This document shows, one piece after another, positions 14,802 to 21,354 of a stretch of 23,176 nucleotides of DNA. The stretch comes from JAWKJY01 sp041393535 (GTDB lineage: Bacteria; Actinomycetota; Thermoleophilia; Gaiellales; Gaiellaceae): assembly GCA_041393535.1 (NCBI GenBank), contig JAWKJY010000023.1, forward strand, positions 1-23,176, written 5' to 3'. The notes below the pieces were generated by a model, which had not been told where the DNA came from, searched no databases, and saw only the letters and a program-made list of their open reading frames with translations. A program made the translations under genes and the position numbers. How positions within the stretch are numbered: the first letter of the stretch is position 1; each line of letters opens with the position of its first letter.

Positions 14802-15365
14802 CTAGCGGGCCGCGACCTCGCCGAGCGCGCGGACGAGCTGCGAGACCGGCGGCCGGTCGTCCCGCTCCTGCGGGCGGGCGTAGGTGATCCGGCCGGCCGC
14901 GTCGACGACGAAGTCGCCGCCGAGCTGGAGCGTGTCGCTGCCGGGGGCGCGCAGCCGCTCGCCGCGGGCGAGCAGCCGCGCGTAGCGGGCCCAGACCCGC
15001 GGGTCGAGCCAGATCCCGGCGACCGAGCCGCGGCCCAGGCCCCACGCGCGGTAGGAGCTGCGCGCCGGGTCGGTGAGCACCGGGTAGGGGAGCGGGTCGA
15101 GGCCGGCGAGCAGGCCCTGCGCGAGCAGCGGCGGCTCGTCGAAGGCGACGAAGACGGCGCCCGCACCGATCGCGTCGAGCCGCTCCCGCATCCCGAGCAC
15201 CTTCACGAGGTGCGCGCGGCAGATGAGTCAGCCGGCGTGGCGCAGGAAGCTGACGAGCATCGGCCGGCCGCGCTGGTCGGCCAGGTCGAAGCTCCCGCCG
15301 CCGACGACGGGGAGGACGAGCGGGGGCGCCGCGACGCCGACGGAGACGGGCCCGCTCATGCGCAT
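14802..15365 (-). CDS. Peroxiredoxin-like selenoprotein (UxxC), in-frame TGA at 15228-15230
   Basis: About 185-187 residues from ATG 15359 or ATG 15365. Before the TGA the frame encodes APPLVLPVVGGGSFDLADQR then GRPMLVSFLRHAG; after it comes LICRAHLVKVLG and the rest of an AhpC/TSA-type thioredoxin fold (DPLPYPVLTDPARSSYRAWG, GGDFVVDAAGRITYAR). Family members carry CxxC at exactly this site; here the first residue is TGA (residue 44 from 15359), giving UxxC. No other stop interrupts the frame, and a SECIS-like hairpin follows. It would reduce peroxides or disulfides with a selenol. If TGA is not decoded, only a 134-residue C-terminal piece from GTG 15206, lacking the first active-site residue, could be made. 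Cytosolic: no signal peptide. It lies 19 bases after the lipoprotein gene. Confidence 0.8.
15197..15213 (-). promoter_or_regulatory. Candidate bacterial SECIS hairpin
   Basis: On the minus strand, 5' arm GCACCT (15213-15208), loop CGTGA (15207-15203) and 3' arm AGGTGC (15202-15197) form a perfect 6-bp stem. The GU of the loop begins 22 nt after the TGA, and G is the second loop base, as expected for SelB-binding elements inside bacterial selenoprotein genes. CCGC (15219-15216) and GCGG (15189-15186) could add a lower stem across an internal loop. Confidence 0.6.
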
Positions 15366-15384
15366 CCGACGATAGCGCCGTCCG

Positions 15385-16440
15385 TCATGCGCCAGGCCGG
15401 ATCAGCACGGCGAGGTCGCCCGACTCGACGAGCGACCGCCAGGCGCCGTGATCCCCGGGGGCGACGCGAGCCGTGACCAGCACGGCACGTCCGACTGCCT
15501 CGACGGCCCAGTCCGAGCCGAGCTCGACGAGCCGGCGGCCGGCCGGGGCCGTCAGCTCGAGGGTGGGGAGCGCCTGCTCGAGCACGCCGGCCTCCTCCTC
15601 CGCGGCCACCTCGTTCTCGTAGACGATCGCGAGCTCGAGGACGCCGCCGTCCTCGCCGCGGTCGAGCACGCCCGCGGCGACGAGGGACGCGGGACGGGTC
15701 GCGACCACTCGGACGGGGACTCCGGACGGCGGTCGCACGAGCGACGCGTCGAGCACGACGGCGGCGGTGACGGGGTCGATCGCCCGGGCCGCGGCCGCGA
15801 AGTCGGCGCGGTCGGCGAGCCTCCGCCCGTCGGACGCGAGCGCGCGGCGGGCGAAGCGCGTCGTCGAGGCGCCGACGATCCGCCCGGGCTCGATCGCGAC
15901 CCGGTCGAGCGCGCTGAGGACGACGCGGCCGGTCGGCGTGGACGCGTCGAGCGAGCCGTCCGCGCCGCGGGCGAGCAGGCCGTTGCGCCGCGCGAACCCG
16001 CGCCGCGCGAGCAGCCGCTCGAGCGTCGCCTGCGGGAACCGCCCGACCGCGACCGCGACCTCGGCGGGGTGGAACCCGGCCGAGACGAACGACTCGACCC
16101 GGCCGAGCCCGGCGCCGTAGACCGTCCGCCACGGCGCCCGGTCGGCCGCGGCGAGGGCGTCCGGGAGCCAGACGCCGGCGAGGGCGACCTCGCCGATCTC
16201 GCCGTAGGCGTGCCGCAGCCCGCGCAGGTCGCCGAAGAGGACCTGCCGTCGGAGCGCGGGCACGTCGGGCACGAGCGCGAGGGCGTCGCCGAGCGGCGTC
16301 GCCCGTGGCGCGGCCACGGGGCTCGCGGTCACCGTCGGCGGAGCGGCCTCGCCTCCGCCGCAGCCTGCCGCCACGAGCAGGCCGGCCAGCGCGACGGCGA
16401 GGCCGGCAGCGGCCCGGCGCGGCGCGAGCCCGACGATCAC
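15385..16440 (-). CDS. Predicted lipoprotein of unknown function
   Basis: 351 residues from GTG 16440, whose GTGA overlaps the CcdA stop. A lipoprotein signal ends in AAGC (Cys27), followed by a short linker. The body has two related-looking halves rich in Ala/Arg/Val: LALVPDVPALRRQVLFGDLR, VYGAGLGRVESFVSAGFHPA with EVAVAVGRFPQATLERLLAR, then DRADFAAAARAIDPVTAAVV and WAVEAVGRAVLVTARVAPGD. This resembles large extracytoplasmic proteins that monitor something by paired beta-alpha domains, but I do not recognise the family. No cysteines outside the lipobox region appear conserved. Coupling to CcdA suggests an envelope location and shared control. Confidence 0.75.
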   Translation of the reverse strand: MIVGLAPRRAAAGLAVALAGLLVAAGCGGGEAAPPTVTASPVAAPRATPLGDALALVPDVPALRRQVLFGDLRGLRHAYGEIGEVALAGVWLPDALAAADRAPWRTVYGAGLGRVESFVSAGFHPAEVAVAVGRFPQATLERLLARRGFARRNGLLARGADGSLDASTPTGRVVLSALDRVAIEPGRIVGASTTRFARRALASDGRRLADRADFAAAARAIDPVTAAVVLDASLVRPPSGVPVRVVATRPASLVAAGVLDRGEDGGVLELAIVYENEVAAEEEAGVLEQALPTLELTAPAGRRLVELGSDWAVEAVGRAVLVTARVAPGDHGAWRSLVESGDLAVLIRPGA

Positions 16441-17150
16441 AGCTGGATCCCGCCGAAGCGCGTCAGCCCGGCGAGGGCCCGTGTCAGCTCGCCGGAGGCG
16501 AGCAGCGCGCCGAAGACCACGAGCAGCGCCCCGGAGCAGAGGCCGATCGCGCGCTGGTGCCGCCGGAAGGCGGCGACGAGCCCGAGGGCGCGCGTGAAGC
16601 CCAGCCCGAAGAGCAGGAACGGCACGCCGAGCCCGAGCGAGTAGACCGCGAGCAGCACCGCGCCGCTGCCTGGGCTCTCCCCCGCCGCCGCGAGCGTGAG
16701 GATGGCCGCCAGGGTCGGGCCGATGCAGGGCGTCCAGCCGACCGCGAACGCCGCGCCGACGAGCACCGCCGCCCCCGGCCCCCGGCGCCGCGTCGGGCGC
16801 AGCCGCCGCTCGCGGAGCACGGCGAGTGGCAGCGGCACGCCCGCGAGGACGAGCCCGGTGAGGACGATGAACGCCCCGGCAGCGATCTCCAGCGTGCGCC
16901 GGTTCTCGAGCAGCGCATTGCCGAACCACGCCGCGCCTGCGCCGAAGAGGACGAACACGATCGAGAAGCCGAGGACGAACGCGCCGGTCGCAGCGGAGAC
17001 CCGGCGCGTCCGGCTGCCCAGCTCGTCGTACGACACGCCCGAAACGAACGACAGGTAGCCGGGCACGAGCGGCAGCACGCAGGGCGACACGAAGGACACG
17101 AGCCCAGCCGCGAAGGCGGCCGCCAGCCCGGCCGGGCCCAGCTGGATCAC
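16437..17150 (-). CDS. ccdA: CcdA cytochrome c biogenesis / thiol-disulfide transporter
   Basis: 237 residues from GTG 17150 (first residues VIQLGPAGLAAAF). CcdA carries reducing equivalents from cytoplasmic thioredoxin across the membrane to extracytoplasmic thiol proteins. Six hydrophobic helices are visible, and the two redox cysteines sit in the standard contexts SFVSPCVLPLVPGY (Cys24) and GWTPCIGP (Cys142). Length is typical. It diverges from the TlpA-like gene at 17275, its likely recipient. Confidence 0.93.
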   Translation of the reverse strand: MIQLGPAGLAAAFAAGLVSFVSPCVLPLVPGYLSFVSGVSYDELGSRTRRVSAATGAFVLGFSIVFVLFGAGAAWFGNALLENRRTLEIAAGAFIVLTGLVLAGVPLPLAVLRERRLRPTRRRGPGAAVLVGAAFAVGWTPCIGPTLAAILTLAAAGESPGSGAVLLAVYSLGLGVPFLLFGLGFTRALGLVAAFRRHQRAIGLCSGALLVVFGALLASGELTRALAGLTRFGGIQL

Positions 17151-17202
17151 GTCGGCGTCGCCTGCTCGTGCACGACCGGTCGGATGCGGCTGGCCGCGCG
17201 AA

Positions 17203-17221
17203 CGATGCGGCCGGCGCATCG
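17203..17221. promoter_or_regulatory. Inverted repeat between ccdA and the TlpA-like gene
   Basis: CGATGCG-GCCGG-CGCATCG is a perfect 7-bp inverted repeat centred in the 124-base divergent promoter region. It could be an operator controlling both directions. No convincing -10/-35 elements were identified. Confidence 0.4.
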
Positions 17222-17274
17222 CTCGCCTCTCCTCCCGCATCGAAGCGAGGCAAAGACGAACGATCGGAGGCGAC

Positions 17275-17862
17275 GTGAGCCAGAGTCGAGCACGCGCGAC
17301 CCGGCCCCCGGCCGGCCAGGCCAGGAAGGGCTGGAGCCGGCGGCGGAAGCTCCTCGCGGCCACGGCCGCAGCGGCAGCCCTCGGCGGCATCGTCGCCGCT
17401 GGCGTGATGGCTTCGAGCGATGCCGGCCCCGCCCAGGCGATCGAGGTCTCGACGGCAGGCCAGGTCGAGCTGTCGGGCACGGACCCGATCACCGGCCGCA
17501 CGGTCTCGCTCGCCGACTACGCCGGCAAGCCGGTCGTGATCAACGTCTGGGGCTCGTGGTGCGAGGGCTGCATCGAGGAGGCCGAGGACCTCCGCCGCTT
17601 CGTCGAGCAGCACCCCGAGGCACAGATGATCGGCCTCGACGTCAACGACACGCGCAGCGGCGCACGCGGCTTCTACCGGCGCTGGGGCTGGACGCACCCG
17701 AGCATCGAGGACGTGCGCGGCGAGCTGTCCTTCCGGCTCGGCCTGCGGGGCACGCCGACGACGTTCTTCCTCGACGAGGATCATCGGCTCGTCGGTCAGA
17801 TCCTCGGCGCGACCGACCTCGCGGGCTTCGAGCAGGGGCTCGCGGCCGCGACCGGCGCCTAG
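17275..17862 (+). CDS. TlpA/ResA-like membrane-anchored thioredoxin
   Basis: 195 residues from GTG 17275 with GGAGG 4 bases upstream. A basic N-terminus and one hydrophobic helix (about 26-47) anchor it outside the membrane. The thioredoxin fold contains WGSWCEGC (Cys96, Cys99), an insertion-like segment (GLDVNDTRSGARGFYRRWGW) typical of the TlpA group, and the cis-proline loop RGTPTTFFLDEDHRLVG. Such proteins reduce apocytochrome c or other exported thiols using electrons from CcdA, encoded divergently next door. It is followed after 4 bases by the glutaredoxin gene. Confidence 0.92.
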   Translation: MSQSRARATRPPAGQARKGWSRRRKLLAATAAAAALGGIVAAGVMASSDAGPAQAIEVSTAGQVELSGTDPITGRTVSLADYAGKPVVINVWGSWCEGCIEEAEDLRRFVEQHPEAQMIGLDVNDTRSGARGFYRRWGWTHPSIEDVRGELSFRLGLRGTPTTFFLDEDHRLVGQILGATDLAGFEQGLAAATGA

Positions 17863-17866
17863 CCGG

Positions 17867-18424
17867 ATGGCTGTCCGGCACCCTGGGGACGTGGCGGACG
17901 AGTCGGGACCTTCGTTGCGGGATACCGGCGACTCGCCCCTCCCGGTCGTGGTCTACACGCTGCCGGGCTGCGTCCACTGCCAGCGGGCCCGTCGGACGCT
18001 CGAGCGGCGCGGCGTGCCGTACGAGGAGGTGTCCGGGGTCGGCGATCCGGCGTTCCGGATGCGGCTCCTGGCGTTGACCGGGCGGGCGACGGTGCCGCAG
18101 ATCGTGATCGGCGGCGAGCCGATCGGTGGCGCGGACGACCTCGCACACCTCGACCGGCGCGGCGTGCTCGTCGCACGGGTGCACGGCGCCTCCTTCCCGC
18201 AGGCCGTCGTCCGCCGCTGGCTGACGGCGGGCGGCATCGCGCACTGGCTCCGCTGCGGTGGGCGACGACCGGTGCGGCGCTGGCGCGTCGGTCTCGTCGA
18301 CGAGCACGGCCGCGTGCTCGAGCGGCGCGACTTCACGAGCCGCGAGGAGGCCGTCGCGCACGCGGACGCCCACTTCGCCGCCGCCGCGGCCCGGGCCCGC
18401 GGGCCCGCTTCGTGCTCGACGTGA
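17867..18424 (+). CDS. Glutaredoxin with C-terminal extension
   Basis: 185 residues from ATG 17867, or 177 from GTG 17891, which has GGGGAC before it. The glutaredoxin domain spans roughly residues 26-100: VVVYTLPGCVHCQRARRTLE (Cys35, Cys38), cis-proline loop RATVPQIVIGGEPIGGADDL. After it lies a ~80-residue extension not found in ordinary glutaredoxins, with a Trp/Arg-rich part (WLTAGGIAHWLRCGGRRP) and a small alpha-beta unit (WRVGLVDEHGRVLERRDFTS, REEAVAHADAHF) that resembles DUF2188-type domains. It follows the TlpA-like gene directly and is presumably co-transcribed. It would act in the cytoplasm. Confidence 0.87.
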   Translation: MAVRHPGDVADESGPSLRDTGDSPLPVVVYTLPGCVHCQRARRTLERRGVPYEEVSGVGDPAFRMRLLALTGRATVPQIVIGGEPIGGADDLAHLDRRGVLVARVHGASFPQAVVRRWLTAGGIAHWLRCGGRRPVRRWRVGLVDEHGRVLERRDFTSREEAVAHADAHFAAAAARARGPASCST

Positions 18425-18437
18425 CCGGGGTGCGATC

Positions 18438-18826
18438 GTGACCGGCGCGGGCCGGAGCCCGGCGGCGACGATCCTCGAGTTCTTCCGCCGCTTCGACGCC
18501 GAGGACGTCGACGGGTTGCTCGAGCTGTTCGCCGACGACGCGACCTTCTCGATGATCCTGTACGAGCGCGAGCTGCAGGGGAAGGCCGAGCTGGCGGAGT
18601 TCTTCCGCATGCACCTGGCGAACTGGCGGACGCACCGCGAGTGGGCGACCTCCGTGATCGTCGACGGCCGCTCCGCCGCCTCGAGCTCCACTTCGAGGGC
18701 GTCACGACGGACGGGAAGGAGGTCGTGATGGACAACCTGAACGTCTGGGACTTCACCGAGCACGGGCTGATCCAGCGGATCCGCGTCTACGCCGACACCG
18801 CCCCGATCCTGGCAGCGCTCGCCTGA
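18438..18826 (+). pseudogene. SnoaL-like (NTF2 fold) gene with frameshift
   Basis: Starts at GTG 18438 (TGAGRSPAATILEFFRRFDA) and reads as a SnoaL-like cone-shaped alpha+beta fold to VIVDGR near 18672. The matching continuation (LELHFEGVTTDGKEVV, MDNLNVWDFTEHGLIQRIRV) lies in a different frame from about 18685 to the stop at 18824-18826. One missing base between 18671 and 18690 explains the shift; this may be a real mutation or a sequencing error. The repaired protein would be about 129 residues, typical for the family. Close relatives include small-molecule cyclases, isomerases and many uncharacterised proteins. It is followed without a gap by a second SnoaL-like gene. Confidence 0.8.
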
Positions 18827-19230
18827 CGCACCGGCGCGAGCACTACGAGCAGCTGATCCTCGACTACTTCCGCGCCGTCGACGAGGAGCGGATCGACGAC
18901 GTCGTCGCCTGCTTCGAGCAGGACGCGACGATCCGCTTCGCCTTCCACGCCGAGCCCGTCCGCGGCCACGACGCCCTGCGCGCGTTCTTCACGGCCCACG
19001 TCGAGCGCTTCGCCGACCACGTCGACCACGTCACCCGGATCCTCGTCGACGGCGACCTCGCCATCTCCGAGCTCGTCTTCGACGCCACCACCACCGACGG
19101 ACGCCCCGTCCACCTCGAGAACTGCAACGTCTACCGCTTCCGCAACGGCCGCTTCCACGACGTACGCGTCCACCTCGACACCGTCACCATGAGCCGCCAG
19201 CTCGGCGCCGCACCCGACCCGGCCAGCTAG
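18823..19230 (+). CDS. SnoaL-like (NTF2 fold) protein, apparent CTG start
   Basis: 135 residues, homologous in layout to the preceding gene: HYEQLILDYFRAVDEERIDD, VVACFEQDATIRFAFHAEPV, ALRAFFTAHVERFADHVDHV, ILVDGDLAISELVFDATTTD, LENCNVYRFRNGRFHDVRVH. No ATG, GTG or TTG precedes the conserved part in frame; the best start is CTG 18823, whose CTGA overlaps the previous stop exactly as ATGA/GTGA overlaps do elsewhere in this window. Standard gene callers would miss it. The stop TAG is part of the CTAG target of the adjoining insertion sequence, so the insertion did not damage the gene. Ligand or reaction unknown. Confidence 0.78.
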   Translation: MTHRREHYEQLILDYFRAVDEERIDDVVACFEQDATIRFAFHAEPVRGHDALRAFFTAHVERFADHVDHVTRILVDGDLAISELVFDATTTDGRPVHLENCNVYRFRNGRFHDVRVHLDTVTMSRQLGAAPDPAS

Positions 19231-20268
19231 CTCTGTTGCCTACACACCTGCGAGACGGCTGATTGTGTCCGGGCCTCCCACGGGTCTGGTGGTTGCTGAG
19301 ACCCCAGATCGCTAGGAGGCCCGGAGGTGGATAACGCTATGCAGCCGCCACGACGGATGCGATTCTCGTTCGAGTCGCGCTGTCGGCTTGTTTCGCTTGT
19401 GCTTGCTGGTCAGAGCCCGCAGGCGGCTGCTGCTGTCTGCGGCGCGAGTCGGGCGACCGGCTACAGGCTTTGGCGTCGCTACCGGGAGGGCGGCTGGGTG
19501 GCGCTGGCGGATCGGCCGCCGGTGCCTCGGCATCAGCCACGACGGTTGCCTCCCGAGCTCGAGCAACAGATCCTGGCGGCACGTGAGTACGCTCAGGCCG
19601 GCCCCGTGATCGTGGCCGCCCAGCTGGGCTTGCCGGCATCGACGGTCTGGAAAGTGCTGCGACGCCACGGTGTCTCACGGCTGCGGCAGCCTGTCCGTGA
19701 GCCAGTTCGCCGCTACGAACGCAAGCAGCCCGGCGAACTGATCCATGTCGACATCAAGAGGCTCGGTCGCTTCTGGACCGTCGGGAAACGCATCCACGGC
19801 GACCGGCTCACGCGTAGCCCGCATGCAGGCTGGCAGTACCTCCACCTCGCGATCGATGACCACTCCCGTCTCGCCTACGCCGAGCTGCTCGCCACCGAAA
19901 GCCCCACCGACTGCGTTGCATTCCTCCGCCGCGCCTGCGGCTGGTACGCCGAGCACGGCATCACCGTCGAGCGGGTCATCTCAGACAACGGCAACGGCTA
20001 TCGATCCCACGCCTGGGCAGCCGCCTGCCACGAACTCGGGATCGGCCGCCGCCACCCGTCCTCGCAGACCCCAGACCAACGGCAAAGCAGAGGCGCTCGC
20101 CAAGACACTGGTTCGCGAATGGGCCTACCGCTTCGCCTACCCCAGCAGCGTCCACCGCGCACGAGCGCTTCCCGGATACATCCGCTGGTACAACCGACAC
20201 CGACCACACAGCTCGATCGGAGGCAAACCACCGATCAGCCGCGTCTCACACGTCTGTGGGCATCACAA
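19231..20268 (+). mobile_element. IS481-family insertion sequence
   Basis: About 1.04 kb carrying one transposase frame. Imperfect terminal inverted repeats: left TGTTGCCTACACACC... (19234-19263) and right, read inverted, TGTGATGCCCACAGACG... (20267-20234), both ending at GGCTGAT. The element is flanked by CTAG at 19227-19230 and 20269-20272, the target preference known for IS481 (NCTAGN). The flanking hexamers are GCTAGC and ACTAGC, so any 6-base duplication has one mismatch. Removing the element rejoins a SnoaL-like stop codon to unrelated sequence. Confidence 0.85.
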
Positions 20269-20272
20269 CTAG
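19327..20272 (+). pseudogene. IS481-family transposase, frameshifted
   Basis: Starts at GTG 19327. The N-terminal helix-turn-helix region reads FSFESRCRLVSLVLAGQSPQ then VCGASRATGYRLWRRYREGG; the DDE core has ELIHVDIKRLGRF (first Asp) and VERVISDNGNGY (second Asp). Near 20051-20060 the frame shifts: the remainder (RPRRPQTNGKAEALAKTLVR with the catalytic Glu, WYNRHRPHSSIGGKPP, RVSHVCGHHN) is in the +1 frame. A two-base deletion (CACACC to CACC) would explain it. In the original frame translation would run on out of the element and lose the Glu. The intact-frame stop TAG (20270-20272) is supplied by the flanking CTAG target. Probably inactive. Confidence 0.88.
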
Positions 20273-20435
20273 CCGGACCGCCCAGGCGGACGCGAGCCCG
20301 ACCCTGGCGCGCTCGCGCGAGGCGATGTGCGCCCTGGGCGGACGCGGCTGCATCGGAGTCGCCGCGCCGCGCATCCCACGTGTGTCCACATCACCTCGGC
20401 CGGACGCCTCGTCGGCCGACTCGGAAGGAGCACGC

Positions 20436-20678
20436 ATGAAGCGCACGGTCGTCTGGCTCGCCGCCGTCGGCGGGGCCCTCGCGGTGGCCGGCCCCGCGTT
20501 CCCGTTCGCCGTCACGCATCCGGTCACCGGGGTCTGCCGGGAGGTGATGCTCCCCGGAGCGAGCTTCCCCGGCAACTGGGACGCCGTCAGCTCGAACGGC
20601 GCCGCCTTCCCGGGCCCGTGGAACGGCGTCTTCCACAGCGCCGACAGCGCCGCCCTGTCCGGCGTCCGCTGCCCGTAG
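20436..20678 (+). CDS. Small secreted protein of unknown function
   Basis: 80 residues from ATG 20436 with a strong GGAAGGAG 5 bases upstream. A signal peptide is clear (MKRTVVWLAAVGGALAVAGP), with cleavage likely near residue 20-25. The mature part, about 55 residues, has two Cys (VTGVCREV and VRCP at the end) that could form one disulfide, and two similar segments: LPGASFPGNWDAVSSNGA and AAFPGPWNGVFHSADSAA. I do not recognise the family. It is bounded downstream by a hairpin terminator. Confidence 0.65.
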   Translation: MKRTVVWLAAVGGALAVAGPAFPFAVTHPVTGVCREVMLPGASFPGNWDAVSSNGAAFPGPWNGVFHSADSAALSGVRCP

Positions 20679-20686
20679 CCCTCCGG

Positions 20687-20718
20687 CTGCGAGGGGCCCC
20701 GCGCGGGGCTCCTCGCAG
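20687..20718 (+). terminator. Strong hairpin terminator-like structure
   Basis: CTGCGAGGGGCCCCG, a loop of CGC, then GGGGCTCCTCGCAG pair over 14 positions with a single G-U wobble. It lies 9 bases after the small secreted-protein stop. There is no T-run, as is common in high-GC actinobacteria. It could also serve the minus-strand transcript. Confidence 0.65.
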
Positions 20719-20736
20719 CGCGCCATCGTCGTCGGG

Positions 20737-20853
20737 CTACCCCATCGCGCGCTCGAGCACGACCTCGTACTCGTCGACCGCGACGCGCCGGATCGGGGCG
20801 TAGTCGGGCAGCGGGCCGATCGCTGGGCCCGTTCTCCGGGCGCGTCGGCCGGG
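20737..20853 (-). pseudogene. Orphan C-terminal coding remnant, in frame with the upstream stop
   Basis: Directly after the nucleotidyltransferase-like stop (20854-20856), and in the same frame, the minus strand reads AIGPLPDYAPIRRVAVDEYE then VVLERAMG and a TAG at 20737-20739. The segment looks like a real protein C-terminus but has no start of its own beyond the TGA. It may be the tail of a gene cut by the arrival of the island, or a tail removed from the upstream gene by a stop mutation. Family not recognised. Confidence 0.35.
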
Positions 20854-21354
20854 TCAGCGGCTGATGCCGCGGCCGAGTCGGCGGTCGAGTGCGAGGAGGC
20901 GTTGGAGGCGGTGGAGTCGGTCATGGTCTTCGGGGCGGGGTGAGGCTGCGAGCATCTGGCCGAGGTCGGTGAGGGAGGCGACGGGGATGCGGAGGCGGTT
21001 GCCGACGGGCTCGTAGGTCTGTCGGCGGCGGATCGCGTCGTAGCCCTTGGTGCCCCACGGGTGGGGGACGAGGACGAGGTCGCCGGCCCGGGTGGTCACG
21101 CGCAGCGGCTCGCCGGTGTCGAGGTCGTCGAGGAGCTCGGCCGGGTGTCCGTCCTGGTGGGTGGCCTGGAGGTCGGCGAGGGCGCGGGTGAGGCGGCGGC
21201 GGTTGTCGTCGCGGATGGAGGGGGTGATGTCGAGCGCGTGGGTGGTCTCGCCGCTGCCGTGGATGACGCGGGCGACGGCGCCGATCACGACGTAGGCGAC
21301 GTGGGCGCGTTCGAGCGCGTCGAGCTGCTCGTACGGATCGAACCGGGCACTCAC
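20854..21354 (-). CDS. Nucleotidyltransferase-like protein with degenerate active site
   Basis: 166 residues from GTG 21354 (GTGA overlap with the XRE gene). The N-terminal pattern YVVIGAVARVIHGSGETTHA then LDITPSIRDDNRRRLTRAL corresponds to AbiEii/MNT-like nucleotidyltransferases, which usually read '(I/V)GG.A...HGS.R.T.DLDI.P'. Here the first aspartate of the D-x-D metal pair is Ala (HALDI), so catalysis may be lost. The rest (TTRAGDLVLVPHPWGTKGYD, NRLRIPVASLTDLGQMLAAS) fits small members of the group. Coupled to an HTH regulator, it resembles a toxin-antitoxin module, but the altered site argues caution. Confidence 0.7.
   Translation of the reverse strand: MSARFDPYEQLDALERAHVAYVVIGAVARVIHGSGETTHALDITPSIRDDNRRRLTRALADLQATHQDGHPAELLDDLDTGEPLRVTTRAGDLVLVPHPWGTKGYDAIRRRQTYEPVGNRLRIPVASLTDLGQMLAASPRPEDHDRLHRLQRLLALDRRLGRGISR

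Noticed and set aside
12940..15045. Open minus-strand frame of about 700 codons
   Set aside because: Out-of-frame shadow of the radical SAM and binding-protein genes, which have clear motifs.
14802..15206. 134-residue gene starting at GTG 15206
   Set aside because: This start lies inside the candidate SECIS loop and the product would lack the N-terminal strand and the first active-site residue. The same frame continues upstream with family sequence to ATG 15359/15365, broken only by the TGA.
20040..20272. Programmed frameshifting in the transposase
   Set aside because: IS481 transposases are normally a single frame, and no slippery A- or T-run is present at the junction; a two-base deletion is simpler.
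20281..20353. Inverted repeat CCGCCCAGG...CCTGGGCGG after the insertion sequence
   Set aside because: Only about 9 bp with a loop near 45 nt in GC-rich DNA; too weak to call a terminator or element end.
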